From assembly GCF_049243985.1 (NCBI RefSeq), contig NC_135381.1, positions 17,161,345-17,225,344 on the forward strand: a stretch of 64,000 nucleotides of DNA, in the 5' to 3' direction. The position numbers and the translations under genes were made by a program. Position 1 is the first letter of the stretch, and each line of letters starts with the position of its first letter. The stretch comes from Paroedura picta (lineage: Eukaryota > Chordata > Lepidosauria > Squamata > Gekkonidae). The notes below the pieces were generated by a model, which was not told the DNA's origin, searched no databases, and was given only the letters and a program-made list of their open reading frames with translations. This document shows, piece by piece, positions 1 to 12,400 of this stretch.

Positions 1-1687
1 CTCCGAAGTAGGATGTGAATTTAATTTCCTTAAAATCTCTTTTTAAATTATATGGTTGTATTTAACAGATTTTAATTTATTATGTGATTTAGTTTTAATA
101 TGTATTATGGGTGTGGATTTTGCTGAAAAAATATCCAAAAAAGTACCTTATCGGTATTATTTTTGGATATTAATTCAGCCAGATTTTTGGGTTGAAATGG
201 CTGATCCAAAAATTTCTTGTAATATTTTTCAGGATAGCAGGATTTTTCAGGGTAGCAGCAGTGAAAGTGCATACAATGGGCTCTCAATCCCCATAGATGC
301 CTTTTGAATGAACTTGCAGCTTGGAGAAAGCATTTAAAGAAACTGTAAGCCCTTTAAATGCCTTTGGAGTTCACTTGCATCACTGCAGTTTGCAAAAGGC
401 ACTTAAATGTTAAAGGAATCCTTTAAAGTTTAAATCTTTCCCCCCTCCTTTGGAAACAATGGAGTATGGGGGAATCTCCTTTGGAAAACAGAATAGGACT
501 CCCTGGTCCAATCGTTTTCAAACTTGGGAGGTTTTTTGAGGAGGGGCACCAGCAGTTATGATGTAAATTTGATGCCTCTATCTCACACACAAGGCTCCTT
601 TCACACATGTTGGATAGAGCACTTTTGATGCACTGTAGCAATGTATGAAACCAGAAAACTCAGTTGCAAATTATTGTTGCATTATCCCTTGCATGTGAAA
701 GCAGCATAAGAGTGAGTATTATATACCTTTGTGAGGTATATAATAGAATTTCTTTTAAATTTGGGCTAGTATGTACAAATGGCCAACTATAATGATGAAA
801 TTAATAATATAGTTATGAAATACATCAGTTATGAAATTTGAAATTAAAAAGGTTTGAAGAAAGGACTACAGTATTTTATAGAAAATGTCTTTAAAATTAT
901 AATGATGGGGATGTTGCAGATCTGGAATTTACAATATATTAGTTTACCCTGTGCAGATAAACTCTTACCAGGCTCCATCAGTGGGCAATAGCACAACATG
1001 ACAACTCTAAAGCAGATTGCAACCAATTTATATATGGGATTGGAAGGATTAAGCAATGAACTTGTGCCATTGACGGATTAGTTTCTATAGATTAAAGACA
1101 TTGGCTTGATCTAATCCAGTTATCTGGGCACTGTCACTGTCTGGACCTTTGCAAGCTCTTGAGGAACACAAGGATTGGCTCAGGGACTAGAGAAACTAGC
1201 TTCTGTGATAGCAGCAGGTAAAAGAGCATCTCTGGAAGAAAACACTGTGTGGCACCTTTTCAATATGGAACTTTTTTGCTGATTAGTTTATGACTGCAAA
1301 GAGCAAGTAATAAGAAAATGGGCATTTCTCATCCCTTCTTTAGAAAAGATGACTCCAGGAAAGTTTAGTGTTGCCTTTCCAGTGATGTCTGCCCAAAAGG
1401 TTTGGGTTTTGGTCCCTGGCTGGCTGTGAGGACAGGCTAGCTCACCTCTAGGTCCCCAACACAAACACTGAGACACTAACTCAACTGGCTAGCTCTCATC
1501 TGATTTCCCCAACACAAGCACACCATGACACTAACTCAAGCCTTCTCCTGAAAGGATCTGTGATGACATCTAACTGCTGAATCTCTTCCTGTGCGGGTCA
1601 CAGCAAAATAACACTGGGCCAAATGGTCAGGACAACACAACTTCTGCAATTCAAAGAGGCCTCACTAGATAAAAATGGATTCAAATG

Positions 1688-2150
1688 GGTAGCCGTCTTG
1701 GTCTGAAGTAGTACAATAAAATCAGAGTCCAGTAGCACCTTTAAGACCAACAAGGATTTATTCAGGACATGAGCTTTCGAGTGCAGGCACTCTTCCTCAG
1801 ACTATGAACTCCTTACATGACAGGGAATATATAGAAAAAATCAGTTCTGTTATATCAGTAGACTGGTGTACATCAATCTAGTGATGTAACAGAATATATA
1901 TTTGCTGTATATTCCCTGTCATGTAAAGCAGGGGTAGCCAACCTGTGGTCCTCCAGCTGTCAATGGACTACAATTCCCATGAGTCCCTGCCAGCATTTGC
2001 TGATAGGGGCTTATGGGAATTGTAGTCCATGGACATCTGGAGGACCACAGGTTAACTATGCCTGATGTAAAGAGTTCATAGTCTGATGAAGAGTGCTTGC
2101 ACTCAAAAGCTCATGCCCTGAATAAATCTTTGTTGGTTTTATAGATAACA
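1688..2150. repeat. Inverted pair of an interspersed repeat (family R1) with a MITE inside
   Basis: The left arm (about 1,690-1,838) contains the family signature 'ctttaagaccaacaagg', 'tttattca' and 'actcttcctcagactatga'. The right arm (about 1,905-1,928 and 2,065-2,143) is its reverse complement at roughly 90% identity, so the pair could fold back. A palindromic MITE (1,929-2,064) split the right arm. Other copies of the family lie near 21.7, 22.7, 43.3, 45.1 and 49.9 kb, mostly single-armed. I do not know a family name for it. Confidence 0.75.
1929..2064. mobile_element. Palindromic hAT-type MITE (family P), 136 bp
   Basis: It begins 'caggggtagccaacctg' and ends with a near reverse complement of that. 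The interior is a palindrome around 'ggactacaattcccatgag'. It is flanked on both sides by the same 8 bp, 'atgtaaag' (1,921-1,928 and 2,065-2,072), the target duplication length of hAT transposons. It has no coding capacity. Confidence 0.88.
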
Positions 2151-2714
2151 ATGGAAACGGCTCCTCAGAGGGGAGCCTCCTTCTCGCAGATCCTGATTTC
2201 CATTGGGTGGGATTCTGCCAGTGCAAAAGGTACCTTCAAAGAGAGCAACAACTAGCCTAAACCTCAACCGTCTCCCAGCTTTAGGGGGTGGGGACAGGAT
2301 TAGACAGGGTCTGCCTTTGCTTTCTGTTGCACAGCGTCTCTGTATTGATTCTCTGGTTTTATGTAACTCTGGAGTGATTTTTTAAAAATAGATTCTTTCC
2401 TTTTTTCAACCATCCGAGTCTCAGTGTGTTTATTTGCTCTCTGCAATCGGGAAGAGCCATGAAGGCTTGAAGGGGACTCCCCTAAACCTTCCTTACACTG
2501 GCCCTGCTGGAAACTCTGTGAATTAGGCCGCATTTGCAGGTTTTGTGATATACTTTCTTGGTCAATGCTTTAAGATGTTTAATTGCACTCCTAGCAACAT
2601 GTTTGAGTATTAAAACTTTCAATTTTTTAAAAGATTACATAAAATTCAACCAATTTTGGATTTTAGCTAGAAAGGCAATGTATTAATAAGTAGCGTGGTG
2701 GAAAGTATAATTTT

Positions 2715-2888
2715 GTCACCGCTGATTTATGGCTACCATTTTCAAGACAGATGTTCAGAGATGGTTCGCCACTTCTCTGTCACAAACCTGGTGTTCTCCC
2801 ATCCAAATACAAGTCAAGACAAACTCAGCTTAGCCTCTGAAATTTGACAAAAGCGGGCTAGCCTGGGCTATCCAGGTCAGGACATGAA
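2715..2888 (-). mobile_element. 5S-rRNA-derived SINE, diverged
   Basis: Read on the minus strand it has a 5S-like stretch (compare 'cccatccaaatac' and 'cagcttagcctctga' on the plus strand with the reverse complement of the 5S gene's internal promoter). The plus-strand left part resembles the usual tail of this family. It ends near 'gggctatccaggtcag', a signature shared with other squamate copies. A better preserved copy is at 54,235-54,410. Confidence 0.65.
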
Positions 2889-3128
2889 TTAGCAATAGCA
2901 GCAAGAAATGTTGAATAACCAATAAGGGCCAAAAATATTGCTAGAATCTAAAACACAAATGAATGACAAACTATTGGTACATGTGGGAGCAGAGATTATT
3001 ACAGTATGTTCATCAGTGTTTTGTTGGGTTTTAGACCATTTTGAAATAAGTGTTTCAAAGCAGAAAGTTACTATACATTAAGGGGTAAAATAGAATTGCT
3101 TCCCTCTAATCCAGCCTTTTTCAACCTT

Positions 3129-3494
3129 TAGTGGTCCCCAACCCCCGGTCCGGAGACCGGTCCGTGGATCAGTCAGCACCAGGCCGCGGCTCCTCCTCGT
3201 CCTCCTCCCCAGCTGCTGCCTTGGGGGCTGCCCTGCCACTCTGCCGCTGGTTCACCTTTGGTGCTCTCCAGTGACCGCCATGGCTGGGGCTCCCCCTCAG
3301 TGTGGCACTGCGCAGCTGCTGCTGGCAGCACCCTCCAGCGAGCGGCGGGAAGTCGGGGGCGCAGGCAGGAAAGCAAGTGGAGCAGGGGCTCAGGCGGCGA
3401 CATCCCTCGGCAAAAGTCTACCCCCCCCCCCAGGCCTCAGTAAAATTGTCAAGCGTTGACCAGTCCCCAGTGATAAAAAGATTGGGGACCACTG
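3129..3494. mobile_element. hAT-like non-autonomous element with GC-rich interior
   Basis: The two ends are inverted copies: 'agtggtccccaa' at 3,130-3,141 and 'ttggggaccact' at 3,482-3,493. The interior (3,150-3,430) is GC-rich and includes a C run. Open frames of about 60-80 aa in it are composition artefacts. I found no convincing 8-bp target duplication, so the exact outer limits are uncertain. Confidence 0.65.
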
Positions 3495-4279
3495 CTTTAG
3501 ACTATGCAGTTGGCATTTCTGTGAACTTCAGAAATTTATGAAGTTACGTAAGGGTATATTTTTAGACATATCCAACAAGACATGATATGCTTATTATATT
3601 TTATAACCGTAACAGATTATTATGCAGAATCTTGCTCAATAGTTTTTACTATCTACATTTCCATAGTGGGGAGTCAAGAGGTTGAAGGGGGGAAATAAAT
3701 GGGGCAGGAGTCACATGGGATACATGAAAACAAAAGCAGGCGTATATACTTAGGCATAATTTCAGTTAGAGACAAGCACTGAGGGATTATGGATCTACTT
3801 TATCACTGAATCAGTTAAGTGGAATTGAGCTAGAGTGTCTTGCTCAATAAAAGAACAAGAGTGGGGATCATGGATTCCGCAAAGATCAATATTTGTGTAA
3901 TTGAAAATTATTATCCACTGTTTACAAAAAAAAAAAGGAAGAAAGTAAAATCAAGTACAAGAACACATGCAGAACAATCACACAAATGGTTTACAATGCT
4001 AGGTACAGGATGTAACTGAAAGAGCCGGTAAGCAAGTTGTAGAACAATTATGTCCTCTAGTTTTATGAAAACGGCAGGAGAGGGATTGTCATCACTTCTT
4101 GCTGCCAGAGGAGCACTGACAATCAGCTTAGCAGCACTGTTTGCTTTCGTGTTGGGCTTGGGTAAGAACAGCAGACTAGAAAGACAAGAGGACTTGATTT
4201 CCTAATGTTCTAAGGACATATTTTCCAGGGCCCCTCATTTGTTTGGCATACCAAGATTTCTTGCTTTCCACTTAGCACT

Positions 4280-4722
4280 TCCCAACTAGGTTGTCGAGCA
4301 TTCTCTGTTCTGGCCCCTACCTGGTGGAACGAGCTCCCAGAAGAGATCAGGGCCCTGACGGAGCTTAAACAGTTCCGCAGGGCCTGCAAAAAGGAGCTCC
4401 TCCACCAGGCATTTGGCTGAGACCAGACGTAATCAACAGCGACCAAGGGCCCCTGCTCCCCCCCACCCCCCCTCAGAATTCAATCAATAAACCACCCCCC
4501 TCAGAATCCCATCAATAAGCCCTGGACCTGTTTGTAGTACTATATTGTTATACCATTATATTGTGCTGTTATTTTGGTTACAATTATTAGTTATCAGTTA
4601 TACATGTTACAGACTGTTTTATGTATTGTTCTCTGTTATGATGTAAACCACCCTGAGCCTCCGGGGAGGGCGGTATATAAGTATGATAAATAAAAATAAA
4701 AATAAATAAATAAATAAATAGT
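4280..4722 (+). mobile_element. L2/CR1-type LINE 3' end
   Basis: The plus strand encodes the typical end of a LINE reverse-transcriptase ORF (WNELPEEIRALTEL, then FRRACKKELLHQAFG). A 3' UTR follows, ending 'gtaaaccaccctgagcctcc' and 'gggcggtatataag', then a (TAAA/AAATAAAT) tail. It is 5'-truncated, as usual for LINE copies. Confidence 0.85.
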
Positions 4723-5410
4723 ACAATGTTCAGCAGCACAAATAGTATGCAAGGCTCACATCAGAAAAACCGTATCTCCCAACTGAATTCATGTATTCTC
4801 TCCTCCTTTCACTGTCTTAACAGGTTGTGAATGCAGATTCACAGATCCAGGCTGGACCAGCTTGAACAGCTGAGTGTCAAGGGAAAGCCGAATAAACACA
4901 GCACCACACCTGACTGGAGCTTCAGCTGCACCTGAAGGCGTCACCACACTACCTGGGAAATATAAGGGAAACTGAAACACTTCAGAAGCCAGTGCAGCTC
5001 TTGACATTTGCACAGCAGGAGAGCAGTGGAATTATGCAGGAGAGCAAGAAGTATTTGGCAGATTTGACCACCCTGTGGGGAAGGGAAGGGTCTAATTCTT
5101 AGCAGAAATGTACAACTATTTACTGTTGGAAAGAGGGAGTGCCATGAGATCTATTGTCTGTTTGTGGTTGTTACAAATAGCTTTGCAACCCTTCTGGGAC
5201 TGAAACAGTACAGGTCCACTGGGGCAAAGCATATGTTAGACAGTGTTATTTAAAAAAATAAAATAAAATTCCTGCTCCCAGAAGCTACACTTGGTACATG
5301 CATTAAGATACCACAGCTCCTTTTTGCAGACAGAGAGAGGGAGACAGAGGTCAAAAGGACAAAAAGAAATAAATCTCAAAATCCCCCCTTTTCCTAGGCT
5401 CTTCTGTACC

Positions 5411-6133
5411 ATGGGATGTAGGCAAAGCTCTGAGGAGAAAGAGGCAGCGCGGCGGTCCCGAAGGATTGACCGCCACCTGCGCTCTGAGAGCCAGCGGCAA
5501 CGACGCGAGATCAAACTCTTACTTCTTGGCACAAGTAATTCTGGGAAGAGCACCATTGTCAAGCAGATGAAAATTATCCACAGTGGTGGCTTTAATTTAG
5601 AGGCCTGCAAGGAGTACAAGCCCCTGATTATCTATAACGCCATTGACTCCCTCACACGCATCATTCGGGCTCTGGCCACCCTTAAGATTGAGTTTCACAA
5701 TCCCGACAGAGCCTATGATGCAGTGCAGCTTTTTGCCTTGACAGGCCCGGCTGAAAGTAAAGGTGAGATCACACCGGAGCTGCTTGGTGTCATGAAAAGG
5801 CTCTGGGCTGACCCGGGTGTGCAAGAGTGCTTTTGTCGTTCCAATGAATACCACCTAGAGGACAATGCTGCCTATTACTTGAATGACCTGGAAAGGATTG
5901 CTGCATTGGACTATATTCCTACAGTTGAAGATATTCTGCGCTCTCGGGACATGACTACGGGGATTGTGGAAAATAAGTTTACCTTCAAAGAGCTGACTTT
6001 CAAAATGGTGGATGTGGGTGGGCAGAGGTCTGAGCGCAAAAAATGGATCCATTGTTTTGAGGGGGTTACAGCAATAATTTTCTGCGTGGAGCTGAGTGGA
6101 TATGACTTGAAGCTGTATGAAGATAACCAAACA
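5411..6133 (+). CDS. GNAZ: GNAZ coding exon 1: G protein alpha-z subunit, residues 1-241
   Basis: Encodes the N-terminal two thirds of G alpha-z, a Gi-class subunit that inhibits adenylyl cyclase at the inner plasma membrane and hydrolyses GTP slowly. The start at 5,411 gives MGCRQSS, carrying the N-myristoylation glycine (G2), palmitoylatable C3 and the G alpha-z basic N-terminus with S16 and S27. The P-loop is GTSNSGKST at residues 40-48, the variant typical of this subunit rather than GAGESGKS. Switch I follows in RSRDMTTG, and switch II has [12 protein letters not shown] with the catalytic Gln. The upstream acceptor is 'ttttcctag' ending at 5,397, so the exon probably begins at 5,398. The donor is GTGAGT at 6,134 after codon 241. 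Near-identical to human GNAZ in memory comparison. Confidence 0.98.
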
Positions 6134-9100
6134 GTGAGTCCATATTCTTTTTTCCCCCCCTTTGCTGGTTTAGAGAGTTCTACTGCTTGTACGTTGACAG
6201 TGACTATAGATTCAGGATAAGTTAACTGCTTGCTTCTGTTTTGAGTGCTTAATAAGGAAAGGTCTAATTCCCAACTACCATTGGGGCTTTCCCTCCTCAG
6301 TCTCGGTGACAGAAGATAGGAGTTACAAATCCCGGTTAGTTGCTCTGACCAGTGTTTTTTTGTTATGTTAATGGAAGAGAGTAGAACTCACATTACTACT
6401 GACTGAAGCCTTTCTGTTTCTCCTGAAGCTCAGCAGAGATGGCCAAAGTTTGCACCACAACTGACATCATTTGTAGCTGTCAGGGATTTGATAATCACTT
6501 TAAATGAAATAGTAAGATTTCTGTTATAACAATTGTGACCTAATATATATTGGAGGAAAATCTCTATAAAGCATTTTCAAAACCCACATCTTAAAAGGTG
6601 ATTTTCAAAATTTCAAAAACTGTTAACACTTTGTCCTGTTTTAAGATGCCTGGCTTCAAAATGTGATTTATCGAGACTATTGTTAAAAGGTTTTTGCTGT
6701 CCACTTACATGGCTACTTTTCTAATCATTAAAAAATTCTTCCTTTGCATTTCCTTTTTTAATATTAATACCAGGCTTCGGTTACCTTGAGCAAGCAGATA
6801 CAGTAACTATAGCAATGGCTGAATATGTAAAAGTGTGTGTATATCACTGCATTCACCCGTCTTGACCTGCATTGTCCATTCTGTTTATGTTTTCCAGTAT
6901 CCTTGCTTAATATTGAATTTAACTGAGAAGGTAATATACCTAATTGCAGTGCGTCCTTTGGAGAGCATTTCCTGTATGGAAGTCATGATAGCCAGTGATC
7001 AGTGAACTGTCTTGGTTACCAAATGCGCTTCATACAGGAAATTGCATTAAAACCTGTTCATGGTCATTGCCAATAATGTATGTGCTCTACAGAAGATAAT
7101 TTTGTATTATGTTGGACTTTGGTGGAGTCTTATGAGCTGTTGCACAGCGAAATGCTGCACTGACACTACAGATGAAATAACCTTAGTCCCTTCTTGCCGA
7201 TTCCTTTTTCTGGTGGGGAGGGGTAAGGGAAACGCAAGGAGAAGAGTGCAGAAATGGGAGAAGCAGCTTCAGGGAGGATGGAGACTTCTTTCCAACTCTT
7301 TGATACATGGATTCCTTTGGGACAAGAAGAAGAGCTCAGTGTTCCTGGCAATATGTTCATGGCACAAATAATTCAGTTTGATGTCTATAAAAATACAGCC
7401 TATATGTTTTGAAACCAAGCACTTTTATGTAATGGGGTAAATGCATCCTTTTCTGTGAGATGGGATTATATAACATTATATGGTTCCATTTAGGTGATGT
7501 ACAATTATAGCAGTTGGAGTTTGGGTAAGAGTAGACAGATGTTAGCGGGAGACAAGTGTTATTTCAACTGGTTTTGTAATGCATACTGTGGTTTGGGAAG
7601 AGGAAAGAATGTCTAATTTTGTCAGACTATCTGCAGATTTATAAAGCAGTTCCTATCAGGTATGGCATAAGTTGAATGGTTTTAGTTGCCATGATGTTAC
7701 CTGAGTTTGTGGTTGTAAAAGCAGAAGTTTTTCCAGATTACTACATTGGTCATTCAAAGAGCTAGTGAAAGGCAGCCATGTAAACTTGATCCAGCATATT
7801 CATATAATCAGAAAATTGAGTAGGATATACTATGTTTATGTAGAGCTATTTGAAATGAAGCTACATGGAAATAATTTTGTGACTTCACAATACTGGGAAG
7901 TATGGCTGAATTGATTCTTAGACTTTTGGGGCCCTCTTGTTTCGTTTCAGTTTTGTAAGCCTACTGAAAATGTTAACTACGCCTTCCATAAATGTCAGTA
8001 ATTTTAAAATTGTGTACTTTTCATCAGATAAAATTGAAGGAATATATTACTGGAATATCCCTCCACCTTCACAAATGAATAATGTGGTGTGAATTTGACT
8101 GACCTCTCCAGAGAACATTTTTTAAAAAATCAGCATTTCTAAGGCTGAATCCAGATAACAATCCAGTATGTTTTTTTAAAAGATGAGATCTGGCAGTTGT
8201 CTCCTCAAGGCCTCTGTGCAGCTCCCTTCTTTCAGAGAAGAATTAGTGATGTCCCCTCAACCCAAAATCTCAGCATCACTCAGCCTGTGTATTGGAGTGG
8301 TAAAACTGGCAACAGTTCTTTGCACATGGCATTTAGGGTCCAGAAGTCTGTTTGCTTTCAATAATGCTTTTATAGAATTCTTTTAGGATTGTAAGCCACG
8401 ACTTCTTTTAGGAAAAAGTATCTGAGTGGGACTTTCCAGCCTTGTAAAATTCTGAAGATATAAGGGCTTGCATCTTTTCCCAGGCATGCTGCATTGTCTA
8501 GCCACATGAATTGCTCTGTTGAGAGCAGTACGGGATCTGGCCAAAACTGGTACAACCTCTGTTGTCATCTTGACAACAATATGAGTCTCTTCTTTTGTTG
8601 TGGCCCTTGACCATCTCTTTCTGGTTATGTCAACTAGCTGCTGATTGATCATCCCATCTGAATTTATGATGTTTTAAAACTGTTCTGGCAGGTCTTTAAA
8701 GATTTTATTGCACTGTAAAATCATTTCTTTAAGCTATTCGTAATCATTAGCCTTTCAGTGTGAGAGAGTCCTCACTATAGCTTGTGCCCTCCCTACCCCC
8801 ACCCCAAGTATGGTTCCAATAAACGTAACCAATGAGGCCTGGACTATATGTACAAGACTGAGCTTGTTCTGGCTACACTGTCTTCTGTTTTGACAGTACA
8901 TCCGTGTCTCAGCATATCCTAAAACTGTGGTTCAAGGCATCCTCCAACACTTCATCATTGGCTTCAGGAGCCTGAGTGTGTGCACTCTGTGCTCACTTGC
9001 AGTCTTGCAGAGATGTTACCATAATAGTACCAGTAACACACAGATCTTGAGTTGTGCAGTTTGTGCTACAGAAATCATTTAGGAAACTTTTGAGGCACTA

Positions 9101-9139
9101 TTTTGCAGAAAAAACCTACTTTTGTATTAAATTAATTAT

Positions 9140-9360
9140 CATGTACCCATTTTATTCCCATTTTCCTGCAAAGATCTCAAGGTGTTATACATGGTTCTCT
9201 TTTCTCCTAGATTATCTCCAAAGCAACCCTGTGAGGTAGGTTAGGATGCAAGAGTGTGGCTGGCACAAGATCACCCCCCCCCAACTAGCTTTAGGGCTGA
9301 GTGGAGATGTGATCTAATTGGGCACTAACTGCTGCACCACATCAGCTCTGAAGTTTAGCA
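9140..9360 (-). mobile_element. MIR-like CORE-SINE, old and diverged
   Basis: The plus strand carries 'caaccctgtgaggtaggtta' followed by 'ctggcacaagatcacc' and 'gctgagtggagatgtg', the reverse complement of the conserved core of MIR-like SINEs. The ends are not preserved. Confidence 0.6.
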
Positions 9361-10714
9361 TAGTAAGCCAGAAATTACTTCTACTTAAACAATCCCAATT
9401 CCTTTCTTCTCTTGTTTCCATAACAACATGTCCTTGTAATGGAACATGTAAGTGCACTGTAAGATTTCCTCCAGCACTGGCTTACCATCATTAGCCTGTG
9501 TGTGTCTCAGACACTTCTAACTTCTTGGAACAGGGTTAGGGAGCTTGTGACATGAAGGCAGATTCATTAAAAATAATTCTCAGGCCTGCTGCATTGCCAG
9601 GGACTGTCACACATCACGTAAAGGGCAGCAACCGCTATCGGCCATGCATCAAACAATACCACCATACAAGCGCCATGTTCTATACAATTATAACAAGTAT
9701 TTCTGTGTAGTACATTTGCTGTTCAAAGTGGTCAGCAATCTCCATTGAAAAAGAAAAACAAGGGTGCATGTTTTCATCTGACCTCATTTTCCTTTGTTAT
9801 ATTTTATTTTCATGTGAGTATAAAATGAAGGTCTGTGGGAAGGACAGCTGAGTCATGCAGACTCTGGACCTTCCATGTTTGAGGCCATTCAAAGGTGGGT
9901 AGTGATATTTCCTCTGGCTTTGTTAGGAGTGTAAAACAAAAATAGAGTTCACAAAAGTTCGTGGAAGTTTGTGTGCACAAAATGTCCGATGGCTGTTTGC
10001 AGAATTATTTTGTGTTGTTATTTTAGGAGGGAGAAGGATTCTCAGCTAGGGATGGGCATAAACTGGCACACGAGCCAAAATTTGGGCTGAACTTCAGCTG
10101 GTTTGGAGTTGTGACCTGATGTTCAGGGAAGGCACGTTCCCAAAGCATTTACTGGACCTTTAGCCAGTGCAGTTTGGCTGTTCTAGGCTAGATGAGTTGT
10201 GCGAGAAAGAACACGGGATTGGTATTAATGTTCACATTACAGAAGGTTAAGACATTGCAATTTTGATGCTTTGCTATGAAATGTATGTTCTGTACTGTTT
10301 TGGAATCTCTATTATAAGTATGTGCCAGATGAAAGGCTGAAATGGATATATTTCTAGAATTCTGTTGCATATACATAGAGATCTTTGTTCCTGTGTGAGC
10401 AAGGCATGTAAATGTCAATATAAGGAACCCAGTTGGACTCACTCCTAAGGAAGAAATAACAAGCATGACACTCCAGTTAGCAACTACTGTTTTACCACAG
10501 GAAAATTAATAGCATTGGATTAATAATCTACAAACAACATAGGATTAATTAAGGAATCCACAGACAACGTTTGATTACAAGAGATACTACGTGAGGAATT
10601 ACTGACTTAGGACTGTTCTGTTCCTTTAAGAGTGATAAATATTTGAGAATTTCCTCTCCCAGGTAATCCCCCCCTTTTCTTGGCTGCTGCAGAAAGGGAA
10701 GAAAGGTGTAGTTG

Positions 10715-10793
10715 AATCCAGATGGCATACAATTGAAGATTAAGAAATTCCAATGTGAAGTGATTAATCTCTTAGCAAAAATATGCAAAAATT
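10715..10793 (+). mobile_element. CR1-type LINE fragment, 5' of a SINE insertion
   Basis: It matches 12,113-12,190 at about 90% ('agatggcatacaa', 'aagaaattccaatgtgaagt', 'ttagcaaaaatatgcaaaa'). This is the segment of the CR1 reverse-transcriptase ORF that reads DG-IHPRILKELK-C-ADLLAKIC in intact relatives. It stops where a Sauria SINE begins. Confidence 0.6.
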
Positions 10794-11078
10794 AGAGCCT
10801 CTTGTGGCGCAGAGCGGTAAAGCAGCCAACATGTTGTTTGAAGCTCTGCCCATGAGGCTGGGAGTTTCATCCCAGCAGCCGGCTCAAGGTTGACTCAGCC
10901 TTCCATCCTTCCGAGGTCGGTAAAATGAGTACCCAGCTTGCTGGGGGGTAAACGGTAATGATTGGGGAAGGCACTGGTAAACCATCCCGTACTGAGTCTG
11001 CCAAGAAAACGCTAGAGGGCGTTACCCTAAGGGTCAGACATGACCTGTTGCTTGCATAGGGGATACCTTTACCTTTAC
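10794..11078 (+). mobile_element. Sauria SINE (tRNA-derived, BovB tail)
   Basis: The full-length unit begins 'cctcttgtggcgcagagcgg' (A-box-like). It has a B-box-like 'gggagtttcatccc', the family body 'ccgaggtcggtaaaatgag', and ends 'ggggatacctttaccttta'. Sauria SINEs are known from lepidosaurs, which supports a squamate source. The flanks are A-rich and the target duplication is not clear-cut. Confidence 0.93.
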
Positions 11079-12109
11079 AGAAAAAATCAAGTCATGGTGC
11101 AGGTGTTCTTCCACCCTTCTTTGCATTTTTGAATTTCAGCAGGCAGTTGGAACTCTATGAGATGCTTGTTTCAGTGGCAGCTGTTGCTGGTGGCTTACAT
11201 TTCAAATCAAGCCACATATAAGCTACTTAGAAACAGGTATTAATTGAAAGGAATACTACAACATTAGCGTGTTCATTGGAGGTTTGTCAGCCCTGGCCCC
11301 GGCAGAATAGTGAAGGTGCTATGTAATAGGAACTGAACTACAAAAATGTTCAGTGCAGTTGAAGGAACTGAGAACTTGAGCATATGGAGCAAAATTAAAA
11401 ACACAACTGGTAAAGCAAAGGTAAAATCAAATTGTTTGTTGGCTAATGAAAACAGAGGTTGCCCCTCAGCAAAATTGTTTTAAAATAAATTATCAGTCCT
11501 TCCATCCCATTTACTAACTATCTATCTGAGTGGAACTAGAGAAGCTGATGTCATCTAATGTCTTCAAGGACCCTTGTATTACGTACACATTGCAGTTCCC
11601 CATATAGAGCTAGACTTATCGCTATTTAAAAAGGACTCTGCAGTTTAAAAGAGCTGAAAGTTTGGGATGCATATTGGAAGTTTTGCATTTGACTAATCTA
11701 TCACGTTTATGTAAGTTAAATTTTATACCCTTCCTAACCTTGATGCCTTCCACACAGTTTTTGTTCCACCTTTCCTCCCCAGTTGCAATTGCCACATGAC
11801 ATGATGCTCATTTTGATACATGTGTGCCTTTGGGAGCAGCACAAGGAGAAAGTATGGACTCTTCAGATAGTGACTTCCACCTAGGATACTACTCCTCTCG
11901 GCCAGTAAGCCAGGACCTGATCACTTTTCATAAGCAAGGTCTAGTCCCCTGAAAATAAGCCATAGTGTGTCTTCTAGAGGAAAAATAAATGTAAGACAGT
12001 ATCGTATTATCGGGGAAACACAGTAGGAGGAGATGTTTTCAGGAAGGATTCTGGAAGAACTAAGGAAGTGAAAAATGATGTTCTGTGACAGATTAAATAT
12101 TAAGAAGTA

Positions 12110-12400
12110 GTTGAGTCCAGATGGCATACAACTGAAGATTAAGAAATTCCAATGTGAAGTAATTAATCTCTTAGCAAAAATATGCAAAATCAGGCTGTCT
12201 TCCAGAGGATAAGAAGTTAGAAAATGTAATGCAGGGTATTATAAACCAGTCAGCCTAACATCTGTTCCAGGTAAATTGGTGGAAACTTGTTATAGTATTT
12301 TTAGCATATCAGAACAAACCCCACTGAGAATGAATCAGCATGACTTTTGTAAAGTGCTATCTCTCCAGCCTTTTGAAATTCTTTGAGAGAGAGTTAACAA
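12110..12400 (+). mobile_element. CR1-type LINE reverse-transcriptase fragment
   Basis: After the segment shared with 10.72 kb, the plus strand reads approximately NYKPVSLTSVPGKLVE (12,238-12,290), the finger region of CR1 reverse transcriptase. It continues with 'gaatcagcatgacttttgta', the usual NQHGFCK block. The reading frame is broken. Confidence 0.75.

Larger units (their letters stand above)
1..5397. other. Non-coding sequence upstream of GNAZ coding exon 1 (upstream region or intron 1)
   Basis: No protein-coding exon is visible. GNAZ in other vertebrates has a non-coding first exon; I could not place it here, so this stretch may be intron 1 or 5' flank. It is AT-rich and contains the repeat features listed separately between 1,688 and 4,722. 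The parts 1-1,680, 2,150-2,710 and 4,725-5,397 show nothing I recognise beyond short low-complexity runs. Confidence 0.6.

Noticed and set aside
2200-2540. Possible solo LTR with a polyadenylation-like signal
   Set aside because: No paired terminal sequences, no target duplication and no internal viral genes nearby; not enough to call.
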